From: Panulirus ornatus
Lineage: Eukaryota; Arthropoda; Malacostraca; Decapoda; Palinuridae
Reading direction: 5' to 3'
DNA: 64,000 nt
NCBI RefSeq assembly: GCF_036320965.1
Contig: NC_092279.1
Span: 14,165,161-14,229,160 of the forward strand
Each line of letters begins with the position of its first letter. Within the stretch, counting starts at the first letter, position 1. Shown here piece after piece: positions 1-12,497 of the stretch. Below the pieces are notes generated by a model. The model was not told the DNA's origin and did no database searches. It saw only the letters and a program-made list of their open reading frames with translations. A program made the position numbers and the translations under genes.

Positions 1-1335
1 AACCCCATCCATAAACAAATTAAACAACCACGGAGACATCACACACCCCTGCCGCAAACCTATATTCACTGAAAACCAATCACTTTCCTCTCTTCCTACA
101 CGTACACATGCCTTACATCCTCGATAAAAACTTTTCACTGGTTCTAACAACTTGCCTCCCACACCATATATTCTTAATACCTTCCATAGAGCATCCCTAT
201 CAACTCTATCATATGCCTTCTCCAGATCCATAAATGCTACATACAAATCCATTTGCTTTTCTAAGTATTTCTCACATACATTCTTCAAAGCAAACACCTG
301 ATCCACACATCCTCTACCACTTCTGAAACCACACTGCTCTTCCCCAATCTGATGCTCTGTACATGCCTTCACCCTCTCAATCAATACCCTCCCATATAAT
401 TTACCAGGAATACTCAACAAACTTATACCTCTGTAATCTGAGCACTCACTCTTATCCCCTTTGCCTTTGCACAATGGCACTATGCACACATTCCGCCAAG
501 CCTCGGGCACCTCACCATGAGTCATACATACATTAAATAACCTTACCAACCAGTCAATAATACAGTCACCCCCTTTTTTAATAAATTCCACTGCAATACC
601 ATCCAAACCTGCTGCCTTGCCGGCTTTCATCTTACGAAAGGCTTTTTACTACCTCTTCTCTGTTTACCAAATCATTTTCCCTAACCCTCTCACTTTGCAC
701 ACCACCTCGACCAAAACACCCTATATCTGCCACTCTATCATCAAACACATTCAACAAACCTTCAAAATACTCACTCCATCTCCTTCTCACATCACCAACA
801 CTTTTTATCACCTCCCCATTTGCACCCTTCACTGAAGTTCCCATTTGCTCCCTTGTCTTACGCACTTTATTTACCTCCTTCCAGAACATCTTTTTATTCT
901 CCCTAAAATTTAATGATACTCTCTCACCCCAGCTCTCATTTGCCCTCTTTTTTCACCTCTTGCACCTTTCTCTTGACCTCCTGTCTCTTTCTTTTATACA
1001 TCTCCCACTCAATTGCATTTTTTCCCTGCAAAAATTGTCCAAATGCCTCTCTCTTCTCTTTCACTAATAATCTTACTTCTTCATCCCACCACTCACTACC
1101 CTTTCTAATCAACCCACCTCCCACTCTTCTCATGCCACAAGCATCTTTTGCACAATCCATCACTGATTCCCTAAATACATCCCATTCCTCCCCCACTCCC
1201 CTTACTTCCATTGTTCTCACCTTTTTCCATTCTGTACTCAGTCTCTCCTGGTACTTCCTCACACAAGTCTCCTTCCCAAGCTCACTTACTCTCACCACCC
1301 TCTTCACCCCAACATTCACTCTTCTTTTCTGGGAA
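1..1335 (-). mobile_element. RTE-like LINE fragment: linker plus first half of the RT, cut by the window edge
   Basis: Read on the minus strand from about 1335 to 1, this encodes the region between endonuclease and reverse transcriptase (basic, coiled-coil-like, with SEWWDEEVRLLVKEKREAF) and then the RT. The RT motifs include AGLDGIAVEFIKKG, DYRGISLLSIPGKLYGRV, FMDLEKAYDRVDRDALWK and GLRQGCVMSPWLFN. Frameshifts split the frame. This is the only copy in the window that shows the RT fingers and the upstream linker; no endonuclease domain is visible anywhere. The family is RTE-like by motif order. It lies in the intron upstream of the first visible Mab-21-like exon. Confidence 0.88.
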
Positions 1336-1638
1336 AATATTTTATAAAATATTTCAAAAGGTAAAGAATATACAGCAATGGTGCTACAGGCGAGAGTTAC
1401 CATATTACATAAGGTGACTGCAGGAGCAATTCTAGTGACCCGAATTTGCATCTCAGATACAGTATAAAGTACTATGTTGTCATGATGTCATTAACCTACC
1501 CAGGAAGTTATCCATCGTGTTCTGGGCATAGCTATCACATAAAAACAAATAAACAAGCTATGCAAGACAGAGATGGTATATAAAGTTTTTTATAGGTTAA
1601 ACCAATACTTCACTTATATATTAATACCTATTTTCCAG

Positions 1639-2630
1639 GCTATGTAAGACTGCGATGTGCTGATATCATCCCAGGTGTGTCAAGGCATAACACTTATGAA
1701 GACATCTATGGCTACATGAAACCTTCTGACGAGTCTCTGCCTGACCCTGTCGTAGATGTAAGACCTTTACGTCGAAATTCTCAAGCGCTTTATTCAGATG
1801 ATGATGACCCCATTCCAAAGAGAATGGACAGGTCTTACATGAGATCAATATCATCAGAATTTGAAGACACTGATGATGATGATGAACCTATACATAATCT
1901 TCCTCCCTCAAAAATGCTGTCAGCTCGACGACCAAGTGGAGTACTACCAGAACGCTATCCTACTGGCAAACTCAAGGAAAGTATAAATGTAATAAGGAGT
2001 GGAGCAGAAGGTCACCTTCAAAATGGATATCCAGGTGCAAGAATGAGTGATGAAATGTCAAGACCAAGAATTTTAAGAGAAAGACGACCAAGCGGAGTAT
2101 TCCCAAAAGTGGGACCAAATATGGAACGCTTGCAACTTGCCTCCAAACAGCAGCATTTAGTGAATAGTAATGGAATGGCAGCAGTCATACAAAAATTAGC
2201 AAGAGTTGAAGAGGGCAGTGAGGAAGAGGAGGAGGGACTGACAATAGTCATGCAAAAATTAGCATTAGTTGAAGACGAGGTCGAGAATAAACAAAAAAAT
2301 AATTATTTGAACGTGTTACAGAATAAATCTGAAAATGAGACAGTTAATGAATTAGAAAAAGAAACTGAAAAGTCAAAAGAAATCTGCCTTTCAGCACACA
2401 TAAATGAGGACTGTTTCTTAAATCGGAAAATAAAGATAAAGGATCACAAAGATGCTTATGGTATTGCAACCAAAAGTGAAAGAAGAACTTATTTTTCATC
2501 AGAGAGGTATCTAGAATGCTTTGAGGATGAATTTGAGGAACTGGCAAAAATTTTAGGTAAAGAACATTTGGTTGATACGTGTGAAATGCAAGTTCCTGCA
2601 GTTCTTGCCCATGAACTCATGATTGAACAA
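1639..2630 (+). CDS. Mab-21-like gene, first visible exon (331 codons, mostly acidic insertion)
   Basis: The acceptor follows a pyrimidine tract ending in ttttccag; the donor is gtaagt at 2631. The exon enters in phase 1. It begins with GYVRLRCADIIPG, which fits the strand after the ExD loop of the NTase core. A long disordered stretch rich in D/E/S/R/P follows, and then the core resumes with SSERYLECFEDEFEELAKIL and PAVLAHELMIEQ. Two internal repeats are visible: RRPSGV twice (around residues 95 and 150) and an (I/M)QKLA-(R/L)VE unit twice (around residues 180 and 205). Acidic clusters flank both. Being in one exon, the insertion is probably translated in most transcripts. Confidence 0.85.
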
Positions 2631-5600
2631 GTAAGTTGTTTATTTATTAAATCAAAACTTTCTTAGATGAAATAGTAATGTCTTTAAAATATATGGCCAA
2701 TTTGTTTTAGATTTCCTAAGTAACAAAAGCAAAAGAAAAAAGAAATTTGCCCTTCCCATTCATGAAATTCATTTTATTTGGCTTGTAGCACATAGCAGTA
2801 CCATTCTGAGGTCTAACAATTTTGAAATCTCTTACCATCATTCACCATTCTGTGTTGTAATGCATCTTCCTTACAAACAAGTTTCACAATAGCGTATGTC
2901 TGTCTGGTAGAGATGATTCTAAAACTGGGTGGGGGCTGTTTTTAAAACACATTGAATCATTACAGTTTAAATGGTTTTGCTAGTGTTGTATTTGTTGGGG
3001 AAAGGGGGATTTGTGAGTATAAATTGTTTGTATGAGAGATATTTCAGTGTACACGCATCCATGTTTTGAAAGATGAGAGAAACACTTATGAGAAACAGAA
3101 GGATCTATGTAAGGCACTTATGGATGTGGAGAAAGCATGGTATGGCAAAAATGCAGAGGGAATGAATTATGGAGTGGTACAGTGGAAGAAACACTAATGA
3201 GATGGTTTGGGCAAATGGAAAGAATGTAAAATAGGAACTTTACAAGGAGAATGCATGATAGTACAATTAAAGTGATTGGCATGAGGGGAAGACCCCATAA
3301 CATGGAGAAATACAGTGGAAGAGTACTGGAGGGAGAGATATGATGGAAGAATGTGTTGAATGGTGTGTGCAAGGGGGGCATGTAAGGACAGGGATATGTG
3401 GAGACTTGCTGTGGTCATCACTTGATGTGTAGCATTTATGGATCTGGAGAAGGCATATGACAGGGTTGATAGAGATGCTTTGTGGAAGATTTTAAGAGTA
3501 TATGGTGTGGGAGTTAAGTTAATAGAAACAGTGAAAAACTTTTACCAAGGATGTAAGGCATGTGTACAAGTAGAAAGAGAGAAGAGTGATTGGCCCCAAG
3601 TGAATGTTGGTCTGCCTGCACGGGTGTGTGATGTCCCCATGGTTGTTTGATCTGTTTATGGATGGGGTGGTTAGGGAGGTAAATGCAAGAGTTTTGGAAA
3701 GAGGGGTGAATATGCAGTCTGTTGGGGATGAGAAGGCCTGGGAAGCGAGTCAATTGTTCTTCGCTGACGATACAGTTCTAGTGGCTGATTTGAGTGAGAA
3801 ACTGCTGAAGTTGGTGACTGAGTTTGGAGAAGTATGTGAAAGGAGAAAGTTGGGAGTAAATGTGAATATGAGCAAGGTTATTGGTTCATTAGGGTTGAGG
3901 GACAAGTTAATTGGGATGTAAGTTTGAATGAAAAAAAAATTGGAGGAAGTGAAGTGTTCTAGATATCTTGGAGTGGACTTAGCAGCAAATGGAACCATGG
4001 AAGCAGAAGTGAGTCACAGGGAGGGGGAGGGAGTGAAGGTTCTTGGAGCAATGAAGAATGTGTGGAAGGAGAGAATGTTATCTTGAGCAAAAATGGGTAT
4101 GCTTGAAGGAGTAGTAGTTCCAGCAATGTTATATGGTTGCGAGGCATGGGCTAGTACGGAGGTGGGTGGATGTGTTGGAAATGAAAGGACAATATGTGGT
4201 GTGAGGTAGTTTGGCCAAGTAAGTAATGAAGGGGTAAGAGAGATGTATGGAAATAAAAAGAGTGTGGTTGAGAGAGCAGAAGAGGGTGTGTAGAAATGGT
4301 TTGGGCATAAGGAAAGAATGAGTGAGGAAAGACTGACAAAGAGGATACATGTGTCAGAGGTGGAGGGAACAAGGAGAAACAGGAGACCAGATTGGAGGTG
4401 GAAGGATGGAGTGAAAAAGATATTGAACAATCAGGGCCTGAACGTACAGAAGGGTGAGAGGTGTACAAGGAATAAGAGTGAATTGGAACGATGTGGTATA
4501 CCAGGGCTGACATGCTGTCACTGGACTGAACCAGAGCATGTGAAACATCTGTGGGGCCTGGATGTGGATAGGGAGCTGTGGTTTCGGTGCATTACACATG
4601 ACAGCTAGAGACTTGAGTGAACAAATGTGGCCTTTTTTGTCTGTTTTCCTGGCACTACCTCACTGAAGTAGGGGTTCGCAATGCTGTTTCCTATGGGGCA
4701 GGTTACACCCATTTTTGCTCTCTTGAGATAATGTTCTCTCCTTACACTCATTCTTCATCACTCCCAGAACCTTCGCCCCCTCCCCCACCCTGAGACTCAC
4801 TTCCGCTTCCATCGTTCCATTTGCTGCTAAGTCCACTCCCAGATATCTAATACACTTCACTTCCTACAACTTTTTTCCATTCAAAGTTACATCCCAATTA
4901 ACTTGTCCCTCAACCCTACTGAACTTACTAACCTTGCTCTTATTCACATTTGCTCTCAACTTTCTCCTTTCACACACTTTTCCAATCTCAGTCACCAACT
5001 TCTGCAGTTTCTCACTTGTAATGTAACACATAATGCCCTCCTGAAACCAGGATTCGAACTGCTACCATTTATATGGGAACAGGTATATAAGAACTAGGAT
5101 ATGGAACCCATTAGAGAAATTACTATTCAATTACTAGTAGTACTAGGCTATGGAGTCCATATCAAAGAAATCATTACTCAACTACTAGTAATCAAATACC
5201 CTTCTACACATACACAAGCAACAGGGTCTTCTAAATCAGTCATTTCCAGTAGCCAGCAGTTTTGACAAACTTACCGTCAAATGTGGAGGTATGTGACTAC
5301 AAGTACAGTGCAATAAACATGCACTTTCACAGAACACAATAACAAATACACTTATGTAATCAATTTATTTCTTTCATACATGCTTGCCATCTCCTACAAT
5401 GGTGAGGTAGTGCGAGGAACATATGAAGAATTGGCCTCATTTGCTCATGGTCTCTTGCTATCATGTATAACACATCCAAACTAAGAGCCCCTATCCACAA
5501 TCAGGCCCCACATATCTGTCCATGGTTTCATATCACTACTTCATATGCCCTAGTTCAGCCATTGATAGCACATTATCCCTTGTAAGCACATCACTCCAAT

Positions 5601-8600
5601 TCACTCCTTCCCTTGCATGCCCCGCATTCTCCTGTACGTTCAGGCCCTGAGCCTTCAAAGCTGTTGCCCGACTCCACCTGTATGAAGTTACACTATGAGT
5701 TAAAAGTCACCTTAGGCAAGGCTGAATCATTTAGGGTACGGTTTCATCAAAAATGTTTCACTCCAAAGGAGCCCATTGTTTCCCTGCCACTGAAAGTGAA
5801 GCTGCAAGAATGCCCTGGAAGGGGATCATGGGCCAATTATAAATAAATGAATAATTTCATGCATTATCTCTTTTTAATGTCCACATCAAGGCTGTGCCTT
5901 AACTGGAATATGGAGAGGTTATTTTAAGGGGAAAAAGAAGAGACAAAGGAGAGTATTGAATTTTGAAGGGAGTAAAAAGCCTGTCTTTTAAAAAGTATCA
6001 AGTGACAGTTATTGGAGAAGACATGAGAGGGGAAAGAGTTCCAAAGCTTTGAGGTGTAGGGAAAGAAATAATCAAAACTGTCCACTCTTGGGATGCCAAC
6101 AGCAACACAATAATCATGTGATGCAGCAGCTTGCCAAGTACTGCGTGGTCTAGTTAGTGGAGGAGGCATACAAGTAGGCAGCTCCGGGGAACAAAAACCA
6201 AAGTAATACCTACAGATCAAGTTTTGAAGTGAGCCTGGGAGAAAAGATAGATACTCCCAGTTGATGAGTCTGACTGATTTCAACTCAACTCTGTCTAGTA
6301 AGGTTGCAGAGCTAGAACCATCCCAGACGTGAGAGCAGTAGCTCCATGCAAGGATGGATTAAGCCTTCATATAAATAGAGCAACAGTTTCGAAGAAAAGA
6401 AATTCTGACATTTAAACAGGACTCCCATTTGTCAGAGGCAGACTTAGCCATTTGCATAATGTGGGGTTTCTAAGATAAAGTGGATGTTAAGCATGTTCAC
6501 TGAGTCTGGAGGTGGAATTACAGAACCAGTGAAGGAAAAAGTTGCAAGGAAATTTCAATAGTGAGATAGGCTGATACTGGGTCTTGGAGGCATTACTTTC
6601 ATCACATTTCATCAAACCCAAATATCCTGTCCAAGTTCAATGACAATAATGAAAATGATAACAAGATTTATGTATAACAAGCAGGTGTGGGAATGGGTTT
6701 ACCTCTTAGCCCTACATAGCTAAAGTGCTTCCACGAGAGTAAGTGGTTGAATAATTCTCTAGTTCTACTTTATTCTGTGTATAAGTGTAATACTGACTCA
6801 TTTGTACTGCTGTGATATATTTCTCTTGTTTGTAAACTCCTTGATTATCTAAATAGTCAACACCCAAACATTAGGTTTACAGTGGAGATGGAAAAGAATG
6901 GTGGCCTCCCTTTTTGCATGTAAAAATAAAAAATCTTTGCAGGTAAATCTGAATCTCAGAATTTTGCTTTAGCTTTCCCCACTGTATGTAACTGAAGAAG
7001 CATTGCACATCTGTTTCACATTTTTTTATATCTTAATCACAGACAAATGAAAACATTTAATTTCCCACACACTTAAATCAACATGTAAAACTTAGAAGTA
7101 AATATTTTCAACACTGTTATTGGGTCTTTCAAAAATGAAGGTGATCAGTGACTAAAACGTTTGAAAATTATTCTCAACGTATCACCTTATCTCATAACCC
7201 ATACATAAAAAAGTATAATCATGTGTTTTTATTTTCCAAACTAGGTAGGACCAAAATTTAACATCGAATTCATCCCTACTATGATTGTGAAGGAATGGCC
7301 TTCATGTGCATTTGAATGGAAGTTGAGGGAACGCAGAGCACGTGCTGACCCCGAAACAAAAATGACATACAGGTTAGTTCCAAGTATTTATTCTTCCACG
7401 TTTGATCTTCATTTCTCACATTAGCAAGGCAGCACCAAGAACAGATGACAAAAGGCCACATTTGCTCACATCCATTCTCTAGCTATCATGTGCAGTGCAT
7501 AATAGCCTCCAATCCACAACCAGGCCCTAATGACCTTTCTAAGGTTTCCCATGGCCATTTCACATACCCTACTTCAGTCCAATGACAGCATATTGACCCT
7601 TGTATACCACATCGTTCAAATTCACTCTATCCATGCTCAGGCCCCAATCACTCAAAATATTTTTCATTCCAACCTTCTATCTCCAATTTGGTCTCTTTCT
7701 TTTCTTTGTTCCCTCCACTTCTGACACGTATATCCTCTTTGTAAACCTCTCCACACTCATTCTCCCCATATGTCCAAACCATTTCAGCACACCCTCTTCA
7801 GCTATCTCAACTAAACTCTTAATTGCCATACTTCTCTCTTTCCCTTTTAATACATACTCAAGTCATACCACCTCACCCCACAGAACCACCTCACTCCACA
7901 GATGTCCTCAAACATTTCATTTCCAACTCATTCATCCTCCTCTGCACATCCTCATCTATAACCCAAATCTTGCATCTATACTATGTTGGTGGGACTACTA
8001 CACTTCAAATATACCCATTTTCACCTTCAGAGATGACAGCCTTTCTTTCCCAACATTCTTCAATGCTCCCAGAACTCTCATCTCCTCACCCACCCTATGA
8101 CATGCTTCTGCTTCCATGGTTCCACCTGCAAGCAAGTCCACTCCCAAGAATCTAAAACACCTCAATTCCTTCATATTTTCATCATTCAAACTCACACCCT
8201 AACCAACCAGTCCCTCTATCCTGCTAAGCCTATTAATCTTGATTTCAATTCATATTTTGCACAATGTCCAATTAGTATAGTAACAACTTGTCAAAGCAGA
8301 TAAGGAAAGTGATGTATCTTGCTAATGCAAGATGAATGTGTCACAAATTTCAAAAGAGCACAACCATCCATTCTATAGAGTAAGAGTAAACAGCTGTCTG
8401 ATGCAAGTTTCTGAATTCTTTTTATTTCTATTTGAATTTTTTTTTCATTTCTTCAATTTCTTTTATTCATACTTGATCACCATTTCCCACATTAAAAAGA
8501 GGTAGTGCCAAGAACAGACAAAGAAAGGCCACATTTATTCATATCCTTTCTCGAGCTGTCATGTGTAATGCAACAACACAATAATTTTCAATTCTTTTCT

Positions 8601-9325
8601 AAGGTACCTTACACCTGAACAGAACTAAAATTTTACCAAAAATTCAAATTGATTAGTCTATACATACAATACACTTCTCCAGGTGGCCTAAGGAACAAAG
8701 CATCCAAGAATCTATACAAATGGGTTGCAACCTTGTGCCAATAGGTCATTACAACCCAAAAGAACCTAATCGTGTCATGAAGATTGAGTGGCAGATACAA
8801 TTTGCTAAGGCAGAACAGATTCTTCTAAGGAGCCTTGGACATACACAGGTAAGGTTATTCATTATCTATGTTTTATTATACTTGGTTGCCGTTTCCCCTG
8901 TCAGCGAGGTAGCACCAGCAAAACCAACTAAGAATGGCCCATCCACTCATATTACATATATATATATACATAAACACAGGTAAGGTATCATTAACAATTA
9001 CTTGTATACATCTCTCTAATATAGACTACACAATACTCGGCAAGCTGCTGCATCACATGATTACTGTGTGGCCATCAACAACTTAAGGGTGGGATGTTTA
9101 GATAACCGCTTATTTCCTTATACATCAAGCTTTGGAACTCTACCTTATCGTGTAATTCCCAATATCTATGACCTGGCACATTTCAAGACAGGTTTTTTCC
9201 ACTTACTCCAAAACTCATAAATACTTTCCCTTGTCTCTTCTTTTTCCCTTTCATAATTCTCTCTCTGATTCAATTAAGGCCTGACTTTGATGTGGACTTT
9301 TGTCTGTGACTGGAGCCTTCAACAT

Positions 9326-9414
<89 letters not shown>

Positions 9415-10266
9415 ATACTTTGTCGCTGTCTCCCGCGTTTGCGAGGAAGCGCAAGGAAACAGACGAAAGAAATGGCCCAACCCCCCCACACACATGCATA
9501 TACACACGTCCACCCACGCAAATACACATACCTACACAGCTTTCCATGGTTTACCCCAGACGCTTCACATGCCTTGATTCAATCCACTGACAGCACGTCA
9601 ACCCCGGTATACCACATCGCTCCAATTCACTCTATTCCTTGCCCTCCTTTCACCCTCCTGCATGTTCAGGCCCCGATCACACAAAATCTTTTTCACTCCA
9701 TCTTTCCACCTCCAATTTGGTCTCCCTCTTCTCCTTGCTCCCTCCACCTCCGACACATATATCCTCTTGGTCAATCTTTCCTCACTCATCCTCTCCATGT
9801 GCCCAAACCACTTCAAAACACCCTCTTCTGCTCTCTCAACCACGCTCTTTTTATTTCCACACATCTCTCTTACCCTTACGTTACTCACTCGATCAAACCA
9901 CCTCACACCACACATTGTCCTCAAACATCTCATTTCCAGCACATCCATCCTCCTGCGCAAAACTCTATCCATAGCCCACGCCTCGCAACCATACAACATT
10001 GTTGGAACCACTATTCCTTCAAACATACCCATTTTTGCTTTCCGAGATAATGTTCCCGACTTCCACACATTCTTCAAGGCCCCCAGAATTTTCGCCCCCT
10101 CCCCCACCCTATGATCCACTTCCGCTTCCATGGTTCCATCCGCTGCCAGATCCACTCCCAGATATCTAAAACACTTGACTTCCTCCAGTTTTTCTCCATT
10201 CAAACTCACCTCCCAATTGACTTGACCCTCAACCCTACTGTACCTAATAACCTTGCTCTTATTCAC

Positions 10267-10301
<35 letters not shown>

Positions 10302-10815
10302 GTGTGAGGTGGTTTGATCGAGTAAGTAACGTAAGGGTGAGAGAAATGTGTGGAAATAAAAAGAGCGTGGTTGAGAGAGCAGAAGAGGGTGTTTTGAAAT
10401 GGTTTGGGCACATGGAGAGAATGAGTGAGGAAAGATTGACCAAGAGGATATATGTGTCGGAGGTGGGGGGAACGAGGAGAAGAGGGAGACCAAATTGGAG
10501 GTGGAAAGATGGAGTGAAAAAGATTTTGTGTGATCGGGGCCTGAACATGCAGGAGGGTGAAAGGAGGGCAAGGAATAGAGTGAATTGGAGCGATGTGGTA
10601 TACCGGGGTTGATGTGCTGTCAGTGGATTGAATCAGGGCGTGTGAAGCGTCTGGGGTAAACCATGGAAAGCTGTGTAGGTATGTTAATTTGCGTGTGTGG
10701 ACGTGTGTATATACATGTGTGTGGGGGTGGGTTGGGCCATTTCTTTCGTCTGTTTCCTTGCGCTACCTCGCAAACGCGGGAGACAGCGACAAAGCAAAAA
10801 AAAAAAAAAGAAAAA

Positions 10816-10894
<79 letters not shown>

Positions 10895-11128
10895 CCCTGG
10901 GGATAGGGGAGAAAGAATACTTCCCACGTATTCCCTGTGTGTCGTAGAAGGCGACTAAAAGGGAAGGGAGCGGGGGGCTGGAAATCCTCCCCTCTCGTTT
11001 TTTTTTTTATTTTTTTTTTTTCCCAAAAGAAGGAACAGAGAAGGGGGCCAGGTGAGGATATTCCCTCAAAGGCCCAGTCCTCTGTTCTTAGCGCTACCTC
11101 GCTAATGCGGGAAATGGCGAATAGTATG

Positions 11129-11199
<71 letters not shown>

Positions 11200-12465
11200 T
11201 TCTTTCTTTCTTTCATACTATTCGCCATTTCCCGCGATAGCGAGGTAGCGTTAAGAACAGAGGACTGGGCCTTTGAGGGAATATCCTCACCTGACCCCCT
11301 TCTCTGTTCCTTCTTTTGGAAGAAAAAAAAGAAAAGAAAAACGAGAGGGGAGGATTTCCAGCCCCCTGCTCCCTTCCCTTTTAGTCGCCTTGGTTGTTTA
11401 ATTTGTTTATGGATGGGGTTGTTAGGGAGGTGAATGCAAATGTTTTGGAAAGAGGGGCAAGTATGAAGTCTATTGTGGATGAGAGAGCTTTGGAAGTGAG
11501 TCAGTTGTTGTTCGCTGATGATACAGCACTGGTGGCTGATTCATGTGAGAAACTGCAGAAGCTGGTGACTGAGTTTGGTAAAGTGTGTGAAAGAAGAAAG
11601 TTAAGAGTAAATGTGAATAAGAGCATGGTTATTAGGTACAGTAGGGTTGAGGGTCAAGTCAATTGGGAGGTAAGTTTGAATGGAGAAAAACTGGAGGAAG
11701 TAAAGTGTTTTAGATATCTGGCAGTGGATCTGGCAGCGGATGGAACCATGGAAGCGGAAGTAGATCATAGGGTGGGGGAGGGGGTGAAAATCCTGGGAGC
11801 CTTGAAGAATGTGTGGAAGTCGAGAACATTATCTCGGAAAGCAAAAATGGGTATGTTTGAAGGAATAGTGGTTCCAACAATGTTGTATGGTTGCGAGGCA
11901 TGGGCTATGGATAGAGTTGTGCGCAGGAGGATGGATGTGCTGGAAATGAGATGTTTGAGGACAATGTGTGGTGTGAGGTGGTTTGATCGAGTAAGTAACG
12001 TAAGGGTAAGAGAGATGTGTGGAAATAAAAAGAGCATGGTTGAGAGAGCAGAAGAGGGTGTTTTGAAATGGTTTGGGCACATGGAGAGAGTGAGTGAGGA
12101 AAGATTGACCAAGAGGATATATGTGTCGGAGGTGGAGGGAACGAGGAGAAGTGGGAGACCAAATTGGAGGTGGAAAGATGGAGTGAAAAAGATTTTGTGT
12201 GATCGGGGCCTGAACATGCAGGAGGGTGAAGGAGGGCAAGGAATAGAGTGAATTGGAGCGATGTGGTATACCGGGGCTGACGTGCTGTCAGTGGATTGAA
12301 TCAAGGCATGTGAAGCGTCTGGGGTAAACCATGGAAAGCTGTGTAGGTATGTATATTTGCGTGTGTGGACGTATGTATATACATGTGTATGGGGGGGGGG
12401 TTGGGCCATTTCTTCGTCTGTTTCCTTGCGCTACCTCGCAAACGCGGGAGACAGCGACAAAGTAT

Positions 12466-12497
<32 letters not shown>

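Noticed and set aside
5613..5846. 77-codon plus-strand frame considered as an exon
   Set aside because: Its start is antisense LINE 3'UTR, and no splice sites or conserved pattern support the remainder.
9287..9590. Frames with long Tyr-Ile runs next to (TA)n arrays
   Set aside because: A TA repeat read in frame gives YIYIYI; this is microsatellite, not protein.
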